64,000 nucleotides of DNA from Nesterenkonia alba DSM 19423. GTDB taxonomy: Bacteria > Actinomycetota > Actinomycetes > Actinomycetales > Micrococcaceae. Position numbers and translations under genes: made by a program. Of this stretch, positions 26,010 to 34,753 are shown one piece after another. The stretch spans positions 62,001 through 126,000 of the forward strand of contig NZ_ATXP01000002.1 of the NCBI RefSeq assembly GCF_000421745.1. The letters are read 5' to 3'. Below the pieces are notes generated by a model, which saw nothing but the letters and a program-made list of their open reading frames with translations, did no database searches and was not told where the DNA came from. Position 1 is the stretch's first letter, and every line of letters starts with the position of its first letter.

Positions 26010-27281
26010 TTACCGCCGCCACAGCTCCTCCGGATCAGAGGTCTGCCCCTTGGAGACACGCAGTGCGTAACCGGCGGCGACGATGTGTTCGTGCTTGGCG
26101 CTTTTCTTCTTTACCCCGGTGGTCTGGCGAGGCGGCAGCATGATGGTCCGTTCGGCTTCGATCCCGGCCTGCAGCTGGCGGGCCCGTTCCAGCTCCGAAT
26201 CCAGTTCCGCCCCGAAGAGCAGCACGATGTTCATGATGTAGATCCAGAACAGGAAGATGATGACACCGGCCAGGGCACCGTAGGTGGCGTCGTAGTTACC
26301 GAAGTGCATCACGTAGAAGGCGATGCCGATGGTGGTCACGATCATCACCAGGATGGTCACCACCGCCCCGGCCGAAGTCCATTTCGGCCCTGGTTGCCGG
26401 ATGTTCGGGGTGGCGAAGTACAGCAGCCCAATGCCGAGTGCGGCAATGAGGATGAGCACCACGGGGCTGGCCCAGTTCCACACGGTCACGGCTGTCTCCC
26501 CGAGGCCGACAGTGTTGCCGATCGCCTCGGCGAGAGGCCCGGAGACCACCAGCATCACCGCTGAGAGCGCCACGAGCACGATGAGCGCGACCGTCACCAG
26601 GTAGAGCACCGGCCGTAGCTGAAGGAAGGAGCGCCCTTCTTCGACCTCCCAGATGCGGTTCATCGCCCGGGAGAAGGCGTTGACGTAGTTCGAGGCGGTC
26701 CAGATGGCCGCGAGGATACCGATCGCTAGACCCAGGCCGGCTCCTTCGGCGGGGGTGATGACGCCTAAGACCATCTGCACCGTGTCGGCGATCTCGCTCT
26801 CGGCCCCGGCGAGGTCCCCGACGGTGCTGAGCACGAACTCTTCGACCCGTTCGGCCTCTCCTAGCAGCCCGAGAATGGAGACCAGAGCGATGAGCGCAGG
26901 AAAGACCGAGAGCACGGCGTAGTAGGTCAGAGCCGCAGCCAGATCGGTGCACTGGTCCCGACTGAATTCAGCCAGCGTGCGTTTGAGACTGTACTTCCAC
27001 GCGGTGGAGGTCAGCTTCAGCGGGGAGGAGGCTTTGGGGTCATGCCGCTGGGGGGGTTCTGCCTCGGCGTACTCTTCACGCTGCCGGGCTTTGACCAGGT
27101 AGGGCTGGTCTGCAGCGGCGGCGACAGTGCCGGGCCGGGAGGCGTCCTCGTAGGTGGCGTTCTCGTCGAAGAGGTCGTGGGACTCGTCCTCGGCTTCACG
27201 CACCCGGTGCGGCGGCAGGCCCTCATCGGGGGTGATGGCCTCGTCGGGGGCCGGAGGCTCATGGGCATCGCGAGTGCTCAT
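26010..27281 (-). CDS. YihY/BrkB family inner-membrane protein
   Basis: Protein of 423 aa. A long acidic hydrophilic N-terminus (about 95 residues) precedes six or so helices. The core begins Glu-Phe-Ser-Arg-Asp-Gln-Cys-Thr-Asp-Leu-Ala-Ala-Ala-Leu-Thr-Tyr-Tyr and contains Trp-Thr-Ala-Ser-Asn-Tyr-Val-Asn-Ala-Phe, both characteristic of the family once misnamed ribonuclease BN. A cytoplasmic basic tail follows. Function is not established; transport or envelope roles are proposed. A TAGTGT -10 (27289-27294) ends 7 nt before ATG 27281, so the message is probably leaderless. It follows the mrp operon on the same strand but seems separately promoted. Confidence 0.88.
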   Translation of the reverse strand: MSTRDAHEPPAPDEAITPDEGLPPHRVREAEDESHDLFDENATYEDASRPGTVAAAADQPYLVKARQREEYAEAEPPQRHDPKASSPLKLTSTAWKYSLKRTLAEFSRDQCTDLAAALTYYAVLSVFPALIALVSILGLLGEAERVEEFVLSTVGDLAGAESEIADTVQMVLGVITPAEGAGLGLAIGILAAIWTASNYVNAFSRAMNRIWEVEEGRSFLQLRPVLYLVTVALIVLVALSAVMLVVSGPLAEAIGNTVGLGETAVTVWNWASPVVLILIAALGIGLLYFATPNIRQPGPKWTSAGAVVTILVMIVTTIGIAFYVMHFGNYDATYGALAGVIIFLFWIYIMNIVLLFGAELDSELERARQLQAGIEAERTIMLPPRQTTGVKKKSAKHEHIVAAGYALRVSKGQTSDPEELWRR

Positions 27282-27288
27282 AGCACCC

Positions 27289-27294
27289 ACACTA
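27289..27294 (-). promoter_or_regulatory. -10 element TAGTGT, leaderless YihY/BrkB start
   Basis: Minus-strand TAGTGT ends 7 nt before ATG 27281. Confidence 0.4.
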
Positions 27295-27336
27295 TCGCCG
27301 CAGTCGCTGGACAGAACCCGGACACTGCCTCAGTGG

Positions 27337-27741
27337 CTACTGCGATTCGGCCTCAGGGTCCGCAGTGGTCTCGGCCGACTGCCCGGTGTAATCCCCGCGG
27401 GTGGTGAGCAGTTCATCAGTATGGGTGATCGGCGCAGGCAGGGAGTTGTTGAGGTATCCGGCCCGGGCGATGGCCATTGAGCCCACCGTGGAGGTCAACA
27501 ACTGAGCCACCACGGCCAGCAGTGCTTTGAGGAGGTTCAGCCACGTGAAGTCGATGAGCAGAGCGCCGATGACGATCGATGCGACTCCCAGACCGGCTGA
27601 GGTACCGACGGCGGAAGCACGCAGGTAGAGGTCCGGCAGTTTGAACAGCCCAATGCCGGCGACGATGATCGTGGCGATGCCGAGGAAGATGCAGACCAGT
27701 CCGATGGTGTGCATCACCAGTCCTAGGGTGGTGTAGTCCAT
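27337..27741 (-). CDS. mrpG: Mrp/Mnh cation:proton antiporter subunit G
   Basis: Subunit of 134 aa with three helices in the first 90 residues and the family segment Phe-Lys-Leu-Pro-Asp-Leu-Tyr-Leu-Arg-Ala-Ser-Ala-Val-Gly-Thr. A hydrophilic C-terminal tail of about 35 residues extends beyond the usual core. It is the last gene of the six-gene mrp operon, its start overlapping the mrpF stop by 1 nt. MrpG is needed for assembly and activity of the multi-subunit Na+/H+ antiporter. Confidence 0.93.
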   Translation of the reverse strand: MDYTTLGLVMHTIGLVCIFLGIATIIVAGIGLFKLPDLYLRASAVGTSAGLGVASIVIGALLIDFTWLNLLKALLAVVAQLLTSTVGSMAIARAGYLNNSLPAPITHTDELLTTRGDYTGQSAETTADPEAESQ

Positions 27742-28007
27742 CAGCGGCGTCCCCCCAATCCGAGCCGGGCCATGGAAATCGCCGCCATGAAGCCCAGTAG
27801 CGTGGCGATGAGGATGATGTCGAACAGCGCCTCGATACCGGTCCGCAATCCGATCAATGCGATGAAGCCGATAATCGCGAAGAAGATGAGGTCAGCGGCG
27901 ACCGCACGGTCGGTGATCCGCGGCCCCAGCCAGGCACGGATGGCTGCCAGCAGCATCCCCACGGCGAGCAGAATCAGGGCGATCTCTAGGACGATCTCAC
28001 CGATCAT
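27741..28007 (-). CDS. mrpF: Mrp/Mnh cation:proton antiporter subunit F
   Basis: Subunit of 88 aa with three helices and the conserved segment Arg-Ile-Thr-Asp-Arg-Ala-Val-Ala-Ala-Asp seen here as Gly-Pro-Arg-Ile-Thr-Asp-Arg. It overlaps mrpE by 4 nt and mrpG by 1 nt. The size and helix layout match MrpF. Confidence 0.93.
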   Translation of the reverse strand: MIGEIVLEIALILLAVGMLLAAIRAWLGPRITDRAVAADLIFFAIIGFIALIGLRTGIEALFDIILIATLLGFMAAISMARLGLGGRR

Positions 28008-28447
28008 GGCTGCTCACCGCCTTCCTCAGCCGGTGTGTTCCCCGCGCCGATCACCGGTGCCTGCAGAGGTCGGGAGAGGTCTCCCGGGGTGCGCCGCATG
28101 GCCCGCAGGAGCCGGTTTTCCATCTCTTGGATTTCCTCAGCCAGGGCATCGCGTGTCTCGGCGAACATCCCGTGGACGTAGAGCACCCGGTGTTCCTTAG
28201 AGATGGTGATCGTCAAAGTGCCGGGGGTTAAGGTGATGAGTGCGGAGATCAGGGTCCATTCGGCGTCGGAGACGGAGGCTGCCGGCACTGCGGCGATCGC
28301 CGGATTGGCCTTCATCCGGCGTGTGGGGCGCAGCACGTCGATGGTCACTCGCAGGTTGGCGAGGAAGAACTCCTTGGCGTACCAGAAGAGGAAACTGAGG
28401 ATCCGCCAGATCCAGGGGGCTGAGGACGGGTTCCGGTGGCTAGGCAT
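28004..28447 (-). CDS. mrpE: Mrp/Mnh cation:proton antiporter subunit E
   Basis: Subunit of 147 aa. The N-terminal hydrophobic region and the Ala-Asn-Leu-Arg-Val-Thr-Ile-Asp-Val-Leu segment are followed by Thr-Leu-Thr-Pro-Gly-Thr-Leu-Thr-Ile, the MrpE signature, and a cytoplasmic domain. An extra C-terminal tail of about 30 residues is Pro/Gly/Glu-rich. It overlaps mrpD by 8 nt. Confidence 0.92.
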   Translation of the reverse strand: MPSHRNPSSAPWIWRILSFLFWYAKEFFLANLRVTIDVLRPTRRMKANPAIAAVPAASVSDAEWTLISALITLTPGTLTITISKEHRVLYVHGMFAETRDALAEEIQEMENRLLRAMRRTPGDLSRPLQAPVIGAGNTPAEEGGEQP

Positions 28448-30044
28448 TGCTCACCGCCTCCACGTAGTGCTCGGGGTTCAGGAGGTTTTCCGCCGCCGTT
28501 TCGGCAATCATCATCAACACTTCCGCACCCAGGCCGAAGAACAGGGTCACCCCGGCGAGGATCATCCCCGGGATGATGAGTTTCATCGGAACTTTGACCT
28601 GCTTCTCCCCGGCGAGGACTGCGGAGGTGGTGGCCGTGGGCGGACCGATGGTCAGCGTGGGGTTCTCTGCTTGGGCTTGGACCCGCAGGTACCGTTTGCC
28701 GTGCATGCGCTCCTGGTAGACCAGGGCGCGCTCTTCGAGGTCGTCGGGGGCCTTGCCCATGAACACCCCGGTCCAGATCTTCAGCATGGACAGCAGGGTG
28801 AACACGCTGACCAGGATGGCCACGGCGGCCACCCAGTAATGGGAGAGCTCGAGGGTGGCCTGGATGATGCTGAACTTGGCGACGAATCCGGAGAACGGCG
28901 GCAGTCCAGCCAGGGAGAGCGCGGCGATCATAAAGGTCACCGCGATCAGCGGTTCGCGTTTGAGCATGCCGCCGAGCTTGTCGATCTGTCCGGTGCCGTA
29001 GGTCTCCTCGATGGCGCCGGTGGAGAGGAACAGGGAGGCCTTCACGATCATGTGGTGCAGCAGGTAGAAAATCCCCGCGGTGAGTCCCAGTCCAGTGAAC
29101 AGCCCCACCCCGATGAGGATGTAGCCGATCTGGCTAATCATGTGGAAGACCAGGATAGAGCGGGTGGTTTTCTCCCCGATGGCTCCGAGCACGCCGATGA
29201 GCATCGTCAGGCTGGTCACCACCAGCGCGATCCAGAGGAACTGTTCGTCACCGTCGAACATCAGCGAGTAGATCCGGTAGATCGCGTAGATCGCCACCTT
29301 GGTGTGGATCCCGGAGAACAGGGTGGTCACCGCCGGTGAGGTCATCGGATAGGTGCGGGTCAGCCAGCCGTGAACGGGTACGACGGCGGCTTTGATACTG
29401 ATGGCGGTCAGTACCACTCCCGCAGCCACCGCCACAGCCGGATCCTCAGCGGCGACACCGTGGAGTTCAGCCAGGTTGACCGTCCCGGCGGTGGCGTAGA
29501 CCAGGGCGATACCGGCCAGCAGCAGCGTGGAGGCCAGCAGATTAACCGCCACGTAAATCCGGGCGCCGTGGGCGCCAAGTTTGGCACCCATCATGGCCAA
29601 CAGCCCGTAGCTGGGCAGCAGCATGACCTCAATGAAGACGAAGAAGTTGAAGATGTCCCCGGTCATCAGCGCCCCGGCCACACCGGCCATCAGCACCAGC
29701 ACGAAGGGGTGGTAGAACCGGGCGCGGGCCTCGTGAGTGGCCATGGCGAACATCACCGAGGTCAACCCGAGGATGCAGATGATGAACAGCACCGCTGCGG
29801 AGAGTTGGTCGACTACGAAGGGGATGGAGATCCCGTAGTCCCAGAACCCGACCTGGTGGGCGATGACGGTGCCGTCGTGGGTGGCCACGAGCAGTACCAC
29901 CGAACCGGCGAACATGGCCGCCAGTGTGGACAGGCTGATGATGTGGCGCAGCAGCTTGTGCTTGCGCACTGCAGCACCGAGGGCCGCCAGCAGCAGAGGC
30001 ATACCGACCAGCAGGGGCAGCAATGGTGGGAGAAGCTCGTTCAC
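28440..30044 (-). CDS. mrpD: Mrp/Mnh cation:proton antiporter subunit D
   Basis: Proton-translocating subunit of 534 aa related to NuoM/NuoN of complex I. It has about 14 helices, with the conserved Glu in Val-Phe-Ile-Glu-Val-Met-Leu-Leu (about residue 135) and Lys in Ser-Ile-Lys-Ala-Ala-Val-Val-Pro-Val-His-Gly-Trp-Leu. The C-terminal cytoplasmic part (about residues 425-480) is longer than in the Bacillus protein. GTG 30044 overlaps the mrpC stop (GTGA). Confidence 0.95.
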   Translation of the reverse strand: MNELLPPLLPLLVGMPLLLAALGAAVRKHKLLRHIISLSTLAAMFAGSVVLLVATHDGTVIAHQVGFWDYGISIPFVVDQLSAAVLFIICILGLTSVMFAMATHEARARFYHPFVLVLMAGVAGALMTGDIFNFFVFIEVMLLPSYGLLAMMGAKLGAHGARIYVAVNLLASTLLLAGIALVYATAGTVNLAELHGVAAEDPAVAVAAGVVLTAISIKAAVVPVHGWLTRTYPMTSPAVTTLFSGIHTKVAIYAIYRIYSLMFDGDEQFLWIALVVTSLTMLIGVLGAIGEKTTRSILVFHMISQIGYILIGVGLFTGLGLTAGIFYLLHHMIVKASLFLSTGAIEETYGTGQIDKLGGMLKREPLIAVTFMIAALSLAGLPPFSGFVAKFSIIQATLELSHYWVAAVAILVSVFTLLSMLKIWTGVFMGKAPDDLEERALVYQERMHGKRYLRVQAQAENPTLTIGPPTATTSAVLAGEKQVKVPMKLIIPGMILAGVTLFFGLGAEVLMMIAETAAENLLNPEHYVEAVSNA

Positions 30045-30640
30045 GCAACGCCTCCCTTCTGCCCCGGGGAGCTGTCGTCGTCGTTGCGGGGCGCTGCGCC
30101 ACGGTGCTCGGAATCGGGGCGTTCAGCCTCGCTCGGCTGGGGCTGTCGCCCTTCGAAATCGTGCACCGGTGACATCGGGGAGGCGTCGGCTCCTCCGGTT
30201 CCTGCCCCTGCTGCCCCGGTGGTGGTCAGATCCATGGAGTGAGAAGCCGCGTCGGTGAGGTCTGCGGTGTTACTGTCTTGCGCCGGAGCAGGAGCAGCAC
30301 CTTCGGGGGCGAGGACTTTCACCGGGGATTCCTCATCATTCTCCGTGTCGTCGTCGCCGGTGGTGGTGATAGCCAGGGTGAGCATGAACATGGTGATGGC
30401 GAAGGCGATGACGATCGCGGTGAGCACGAACGCCTGCGGCAGCGGATCCGCACCTTCACCGAATTCTGAGCTCCCGATGTACGGCACCCCCCGGAAGGCG
30501 GTGTTCCCGGCGGCGAAGAACATCAGGTTCGCCGCATGTGAGGCGAGGATGAACCCGATGATGATGCGGACCATGCCCCGCTGCATGAACAGGTAGACGG
30601 CGGCTGCGGTGAGCAAGCCGACCGCGATGGCGATGCTCAT
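30041..30640 (-). CDS. mrpC: Mrp/Mnh cation:proton antiporter subunit C with long tail
   Basis: The first 110 residues are a NuoK-like three-helix MrpC, with Gly-Phe-Ile-Leu-Ala-Ser-His-Ala-Ala-Asn-Leu and Ala-Phe-Val-Leu-Thr-Ala-Ile-Val-Ile. A hydrophilic tail of nearly 90 residues rich in Ala, Ser, Asp, Pro and Gly follows, giving 199 aa where 110-150 is usual. The tail looks disordered and cytoplasmic. It overlaps mrpA and mrpD by 4 nt each. Confidence 0.93.
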   Translation of the reverse strand: MSIAIAVGLLTAAAVYLFMQRGMVRIIIGFILASHAANLMFFAAGNTAFRGVPYIGSSEFGEGADPLPQAFVLTAIVIAFAITMFMLTLAITTTGDDDTENDEESPVKVLAPEGAAPAPAQDSNTADLTDAASHSMDLTTTGAAGAGTGGADASPMSPVHDFEGRQPQPSEAERPDSEHRGAAPRNDDDSSPGQKGGVA

Positions 30641-33630
30641 TCCTCGCCCTCCTTCCGGCGTCGGGCGCGCAGCAACTCTCCGGGCCGCAGCTCACCCTCT
30701 GCGTAGTCAGGGTCGGCTTCACGGGGCAGGTCTCCGGGGTCTTCGCCGGCGTGGATGGTCTCCGCTGGGGTCTTTCCGGCGGCACGCATGTGTTTGCGCA
30801 GCAGTTCCGCTGGGTACCGCTGAGCCTGGCCGAGTCGGTCGATGGCGGTCAGGACCGCACCGATGACAGCCAGGTAGATCCCGACGTCGAAGACCAGTGC
30901 GGTGGTCAGGGTGAAGCCAGCCTCCGTGCCCCACGGCAGGGGCAGCCCTTCGACGATGACGATGGGCCGCAGGTAGGAGCCCTCCTCTCCATCGAGGAAT
31001 CCGGCCAGACCGATCGCCGCCCCCAGGGCGATACCACCGACGATGATGAGTGCGTAGTCGAAACGCAGTTTGACCGCTGAGTCGCTGGGGGCCACCAGGT
31101 AGCGCAAGGCGAAGAATCCACCCAGGACAAGGGCCGCGATGAACCCTCCCCCGGATTCGTAGTGGCCGCGCGCCAGCAGCACCAGGGAGAGAATGATGAT
31201 GAACGGGGCCATCCAGGTGAACACCTTGCGCATAGCGGTGGTGTTGTCCTCGGAGTTCGCCAGCGGGGTACCGTCCCAGAGCTTGGATTCGGCGGGCTCA
31301 TTGTCGCTGGTGGAGAAAGCGGAGTTCAGCACCGCGAGGATGGCGAACCCGGCCACACCGAGCACCGTGAGCTCACCGAAGGTATCCAAGGGGCGGAAGT
31401 CCACCAGGATGGAGTTGACGGTGTTGACGGCGCCGACGACGTCGTAGGTCTCCGTTAAGTACCACTCGGCCGCTGGGGACTGCCCCCGCCGCCCGGTCAG
31501 CGCGAATGTGGCGATGAACGCCATGGCACCGAAAGCCACGGCCACCACGGCTGAGACCACCGTGCGACGCCGGGAGACGGCGTGGAAACGCCGAGGCAGT
31601 TTGCGCAGCACGAGGACCAGCACCACCACGGTGAGGATCTCCACCAGCAGCTGGGTCATGCCGACATCGACCGCACCGAGGGCGAAGTACCAGGCGCCGA
31701 CGACGAATCCCGCGCCTCCGGCGAGCACAGCCGCAGCGGTCCGGGACTGGGAGATGACCGTGCCGACCAAGAAGATGGCCAGCAACCCGATGAGCACCCA
31801 GTCGGTCATCAGCGTGTGGCCGGGGTCGAAGCTACCGACGTCGCCGACATGCAGCACTCCGGCGATGAACAACCCGGCCAAGAAGATACCCGGCACGGTC
31901 AGGTGCAACCCGTGCATATCAGTACGGGTTAAGTCACCGACGCGCCGACCGATGTCGATAGAACCGGTGCGCATCTTTTCGGCCACGGCGACACCGGTCC
32001 ACGGCAGGATGGTGCGGGGAATGACGCTATCGAGGCGGGTACGGCCGAACACGGCCACCAGGCCGATACCCATAATCGCCACCGAGAGCATCAGATCCAC
32101 GGTGATGCCGCCCCAGAGGTAAAAGTGCGCGTCATAGGCAACGGTGGCAGCGGCGTCGACAGCGGAGGTGATGAGTCCATCGAAGAGGAAGGGTGCAAAG
32201 CCCAGCAGTCCACCGAGCGCCGGCAGCAGGGCTGGCAGGTAGAAGCTCATCGGGGCTTCGTGTGCGGCATCAGCGGCCATCGGCTTACGAGGCTCGTCCT
32301 TGGCGCCGGCTCCGGTGTAGCTGGTGAACGCCCCGAGCACGATCCGCCCGCAGTAGGCGAAGGTGCCGACGGCCGCCAGCACTGCCAGCAGGGTCACCGT
32401 CCAGGTCAAGCCGGGGCCAAAAGTGCCCTCCTGCCCGGAGAGGAAACCTTTGAGCAGGTTCTCCTTGGAGACAAAGCCGAACAGTGGCGGCACTCCCGCC
32501 ATGGACAGGCAGCCCAGCACGGTGATGACGAAACTGACCGGCATGGTTTTGCGCAATCCGTTGAGTTCGCGGATGTCGCGGGAGTGCGCCTCATGCTCGA
32601 TGATCCCGACCATCATGAACAGGCTGGATTTGAACAGCGCATGGGCGACCACATGGATGATCGCCGCTGCGATCGCGGTGGGGGTGCCGATGCCGATGAC
32701 CGCCACGAGGAAGCCCAGCTGCGAGACCGTGGAGTAGGCCATGATCTCTTTGATGTCGTGGCGTTGGAGGGCGAACAGCGCCCCGATGAGCGCGGTGATG
32801 AGCCCGCAGATAATGAGTAGGCTCTGCCAGATGGCCACGCCTTCAAAGACCGGAGCGAACCGCAGCAGCAGGTAGATCCCGGCTTTCACCATCGCTGCGG
32901 CGTGCAGGTAGGCACTCACCGGGGCTGGGGCCACCATGGCATCGGGCAACCAGAGGTGGAAGGGGAACTGCGCTGACTTGGTGAACGCGGCAAAGGCGAT
33001 GAGCACCGCAACCACACCGGTGAACACGGCGTCCTCGCCCCACACCTGATGTTCCAGGGCGGCTGAAAGGCTCGTGGTGCCGGTGCGCACGATGATCCAC
33101 AGCACGGCCGTCAGCAGGCCGAGTCCACCGGCCATGGTCAGCAGCAGCGTCCGCTGGGCAGGAGCCGGAGCCTTATCCCCGGAGCGGTTGATGAGGAAGA
33201 AGGAGCACAGAGTGGTGAACTCCCAGAAGACGAACAGCAGGATCATGTCATCGGCCAGCACCATGCCGGACATGGCGAAGACGAACAGCAGCATCCACAC
33301 GTAGTAGTCGCTGGTCTTCTTCTGGGGGCTGAAGTAGCGGGCCGAGTAGGCCATCACCAGGGCGCCGATGAACAGCACCAGCAGCAGGAAGACCATCCCG
33401 AGCCCGTCGAGACGCAGGGAGATGCCGACGTCGACGGTGGGGATCCACGGTAGGTGCTCTTCTGCGGTCTCACCGGCGATGACATCGGGGAGCCAGGTGA
33501 GGCTGAAGATCCCGAGTACCGTCAACGCTGCGGCGGCGAACCAGCCGGTGTTCCTGCCCAGGACGGTGTGGGCCACGGCAGCGGCGGGCACCAGCAGCAG
33601 GGTGAGGAAGACCAGAGTCAGCATGCTCAC
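30637..33630 (-). CDS. mrpA: Mrp/Mnh cation:proton antiporter subunit A, fused with MrpB
   Basis: Protein of 997 aa, first gene of the operon. The N-terminal 500 residues are NuoL-like (Trp-Glu-Phe-Thr-Thr-Leu-Cys-Ser-Phe-Leu-Leu-Ile; Lys-Ser-Ala-Gln-Phe-Pro-Phe-His-Leu-Trp-Leu-Pro). A NuoJ-like MrpA C-terminal part follows, then an MrpB domain (about residues 800-940, Gly-His-Tyr-Glu-Ser-Gly-Gly-Gly-Phe). No separate mrpB exists, so the fusion supplies it. Start GTG 33630 has AGGAGG 7 nt upstream. The complex exchanges external protons for internal Na+ (or K+/Li+), supporting salt and alkali tolerance. Confidence 0.95.
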   Translation of the reverse strand: MSMLTLVFLTLLLVPAAAVAHTVLGRNTGWFAAAALTVLGIFSLTWLPDVIAGETAEEHLPWIPTVDVGISLRLDGLGMVFLLLVLFIGALVMAYSARYFSPQKKTSDYYVWMLLFVFAMSGMVLADDMILLFVFWEFTTLCSFFLINRSGDKAPAPAQRTLLLTMAGGLGLLTAVLWIIVRTGTTSLSAALEHQVWGEDAVFTGVVAVLIAFAAFTKSAQFPFHLWLPDAMVAPAPVSAYLHAAAMVKAGIYLLLRFAPVFEGVAIWQSLLIICGLITALIGALFALQRHDIKEIMAYSTVSQLGFLVAVIGIGTPTAIAAAIIHVVAHALFKSSLFMMVGIIEHEAHSRDIRELNGLRKTMPVSFVITVLGCLSMAGVPPLFGFVSKENLLKGFLSGQEGTFGPGLTWTVTLLAVLAAVGTFAYCGRIVLGAFTSYTGAGAKDEPRKPMAADAAHEAPMSFYLPALLPALGGLLGFAPFLFDGLITSAVDAAATVAYDAHFYLWGGITVDLMLSVAIMGIGLVAVFGRTRLDSVIPRTILPWTGVAVAEKMRTGSIDIGRRVGDLTRTDMHGLHLTVPGIFLAGLFIAGVLHVGDVGSFDPGHTLMTDWVLIGLLAIFLVGTVISQSRTAAAVLAGGAGFVVGAWYFALGAVDVGMTQLLVEILTVVVLVLVLRKLPRRFHAVSRRRTVVSAVVAVAFGAMAFIATFALTGRRGQSPAAEWYLTETYDVVGAVNTVNSILVDFRPLDTFGELTVLGVAGFAILAVLNSAFSTSDNEPAESKLWDGTPLANSEDNTTAMRKVFTWMAPFIIILSLVLLARGHYESGGGFIAALVLGGFFALRYLVAPSDSAVKLRFDYALIIVGGIALGAAIGLAGFLDGEEGSYLRPIVIVEGLPLPWGTEAGFTLTTALVFDVGIYLAVIGAVLTAIDRLGQAQRYPAELLRKHMRAAGKTPAETIHAGEDPGDLPREADPDYAEGELRPGELLRARRRKEGEE

Positions 33631-33778
33631 AGTGCGTCCTCCTGGTCAGTGCGGTGCGGGTCAGGTCACGTACGGCCGGCGCCGTGCAGCCGGCACGGAG
33701 CGACCAGGGCGATCTACTCCACACACTCACACGGCGGTAACCGCTTGCCGACCAGTCTTCCCGGCGCACCAGGCTCCG

Positions 33779-33808
33779 ACTATAGCGGGTGTCGGAATTC
33801 TCCGGCAA
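33779..33808 (-). promoter_or_regulatory. Promoter of the mrp operon
   Basis: Minus-strand TTGCCG (33803-33808) and TATAGT (33779-33784) with an 18-bp spacer. It leaves a leader of about 140 nt before mrpA, with no recognisable riboswitch. Confidence 0.5.
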
Positions 33809-33840
33809 CGATGTGACAAGCGATGACCGTCACCGGGAGT

Positions 33841-34689
33841 TTACTGTTCTTCGACGACACCGCAGGCTGAACGGGCTCCGGTGTCCCCGGTGGCCAGGGA
33901 TTCCTGGTCGGGTCCGTAGGGCGCATAGCGTTCGGGAATATTGCCGTAGTGGGCGGGATCTTCGTGCACGATGACAGCTGTTCCCTCCTCACTGAGGAGC
34001 AACTCCGAGGTGAGCCGGTCGGAGAAGAAGCTCATCTGCCCTTCACCGTCTTCGCCGATGAGAACGTTGGGCATGTCCCCGGCACGGTCGGGGTGGTAGA
34101 TCGTCTCCTGCCCGGTGGTCTCCTCTGACCCGGTGCCCTCCTGGTCAGTGCCTTCTTGGCCTTCAGCCTCCGGCGGCGGGGTGGTTTCGAGCTCATCCTC
34201 ACCTTCGATGACTTCATCCTCCTCGCTGGGGTGGCCGGGCAGCACTCCCCCGGCGGAGTAGAAGTCACCGATCTGACCGGCTTCGTTGGCGGATTGGGGT
34301 TCGCAGAGGCCGTTCTCGTTCACAGTGACAGCGCGGAACCCGGGGCTGAGGGTTTCCAACTCGGCGGTGACAACGACGCCGTCCTCGGCTTCGGTGAAGC
34401 TCACCGTCCCGATGGGGTTGCCGACGGCGTCGGCCAGCTCAGCGGCGGCGAAGGGTTGTTCACCGTCGCCGGTGTTCGACGCCTCGTCGGTCTCCTCGGT
34501 GGTGTCGGCCTCATCGGCCGCCGGAGTCTCGGCGGTGTTCTCCGGGGCCGGGGTGGTCTCATCCTCAGCGGGTTCGGCATTGTTGCCGCCCAGGGCGTCA
34601 CAGGCACTGAGCATGGCCGCGCTGGCGAGAAGGACAGTGGTGATGGCGTAGGTCCGCCTACGTGGTGAACGCTCACTTCTGCTCATCAT
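33841..34689 (-). CDS. SodC-like (Cu/Zn superoxide dismutase family) lipoprotein with degenerate metal site
   Basis: Exported lipoprotein of 282 aa: lipobox Leu-Ser-Ala-Cys (Cys30), a Thr/Glu/Asp-rich linker to about residue 78, then a SodC domain. Family landmarks are Gly-Phe-x-Ala-Val (118-121), Glu-Asn-Gly-Leu-Cys-Glu-Pro, Ala-Gly-Asp-Met-Pro-Asn and the C-terminal Thr-Gly-Asp-Thr-Gly-Ala-Arg-Ser-Ala-Cys-Gly-Val. The Phe-His-x-x-His-x-His copper motif reads Arg119, Thr122, Asn124, and Ser-Ala-Gly-Gly-His reads Ser-Ala-Gly-Gly-Val. Only the late His (Ile-Val-His-Glu) and a His at 153 remain, so dismutase activity is doubtful. An acidic insert of about 55 residues splits the domain. ATG 34689 follows TAGGGT at 8 nt. 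Confidence 0.85.
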   Translation of the reverse strand: MMSRSERSPRRRTYAITTVLLASAAMLSACDALGGNNAEPAEDETTPAPENTAETPAADEADTTEETDEASNTGDGEQPFAAAELADAVGNPIGTVSFTEAEDGVVVTAELETLSPGFRAVTVNENGLCEPQSANEAGQIGDFYSAGGVLPGHPSEEDEVIEGEDELETTPPPEAEGQEGTDQEGTGSEETTGQETIYHPDRAGDMPNVLIGEDGEGQMSFFSDRLTSELLLSEEGTAVIVHEDPAHYGNIPERYAPYGPDQESLATGDTGARSACGVVEEQ

Positions 34690-34697
34690 GAGGGCAC

Positions 34698-34703
34698 ACC
34701 CTA
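34698..34703 (-). promoter_or_regulatory. -10 element TAGGGT, leaderless SodC-like start
   Basis: Minus-strand TAGGGT ends 8 nt before ATG 34689. This supports a start far downstream of the open frame that runs back to 34923. Confidence 0.4.
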
Positions 34704-34753
34704 CCCGTGGAGGCTGAGGAAATTCTCCAGGGATTGTGAGTGTCTGGACGTGT

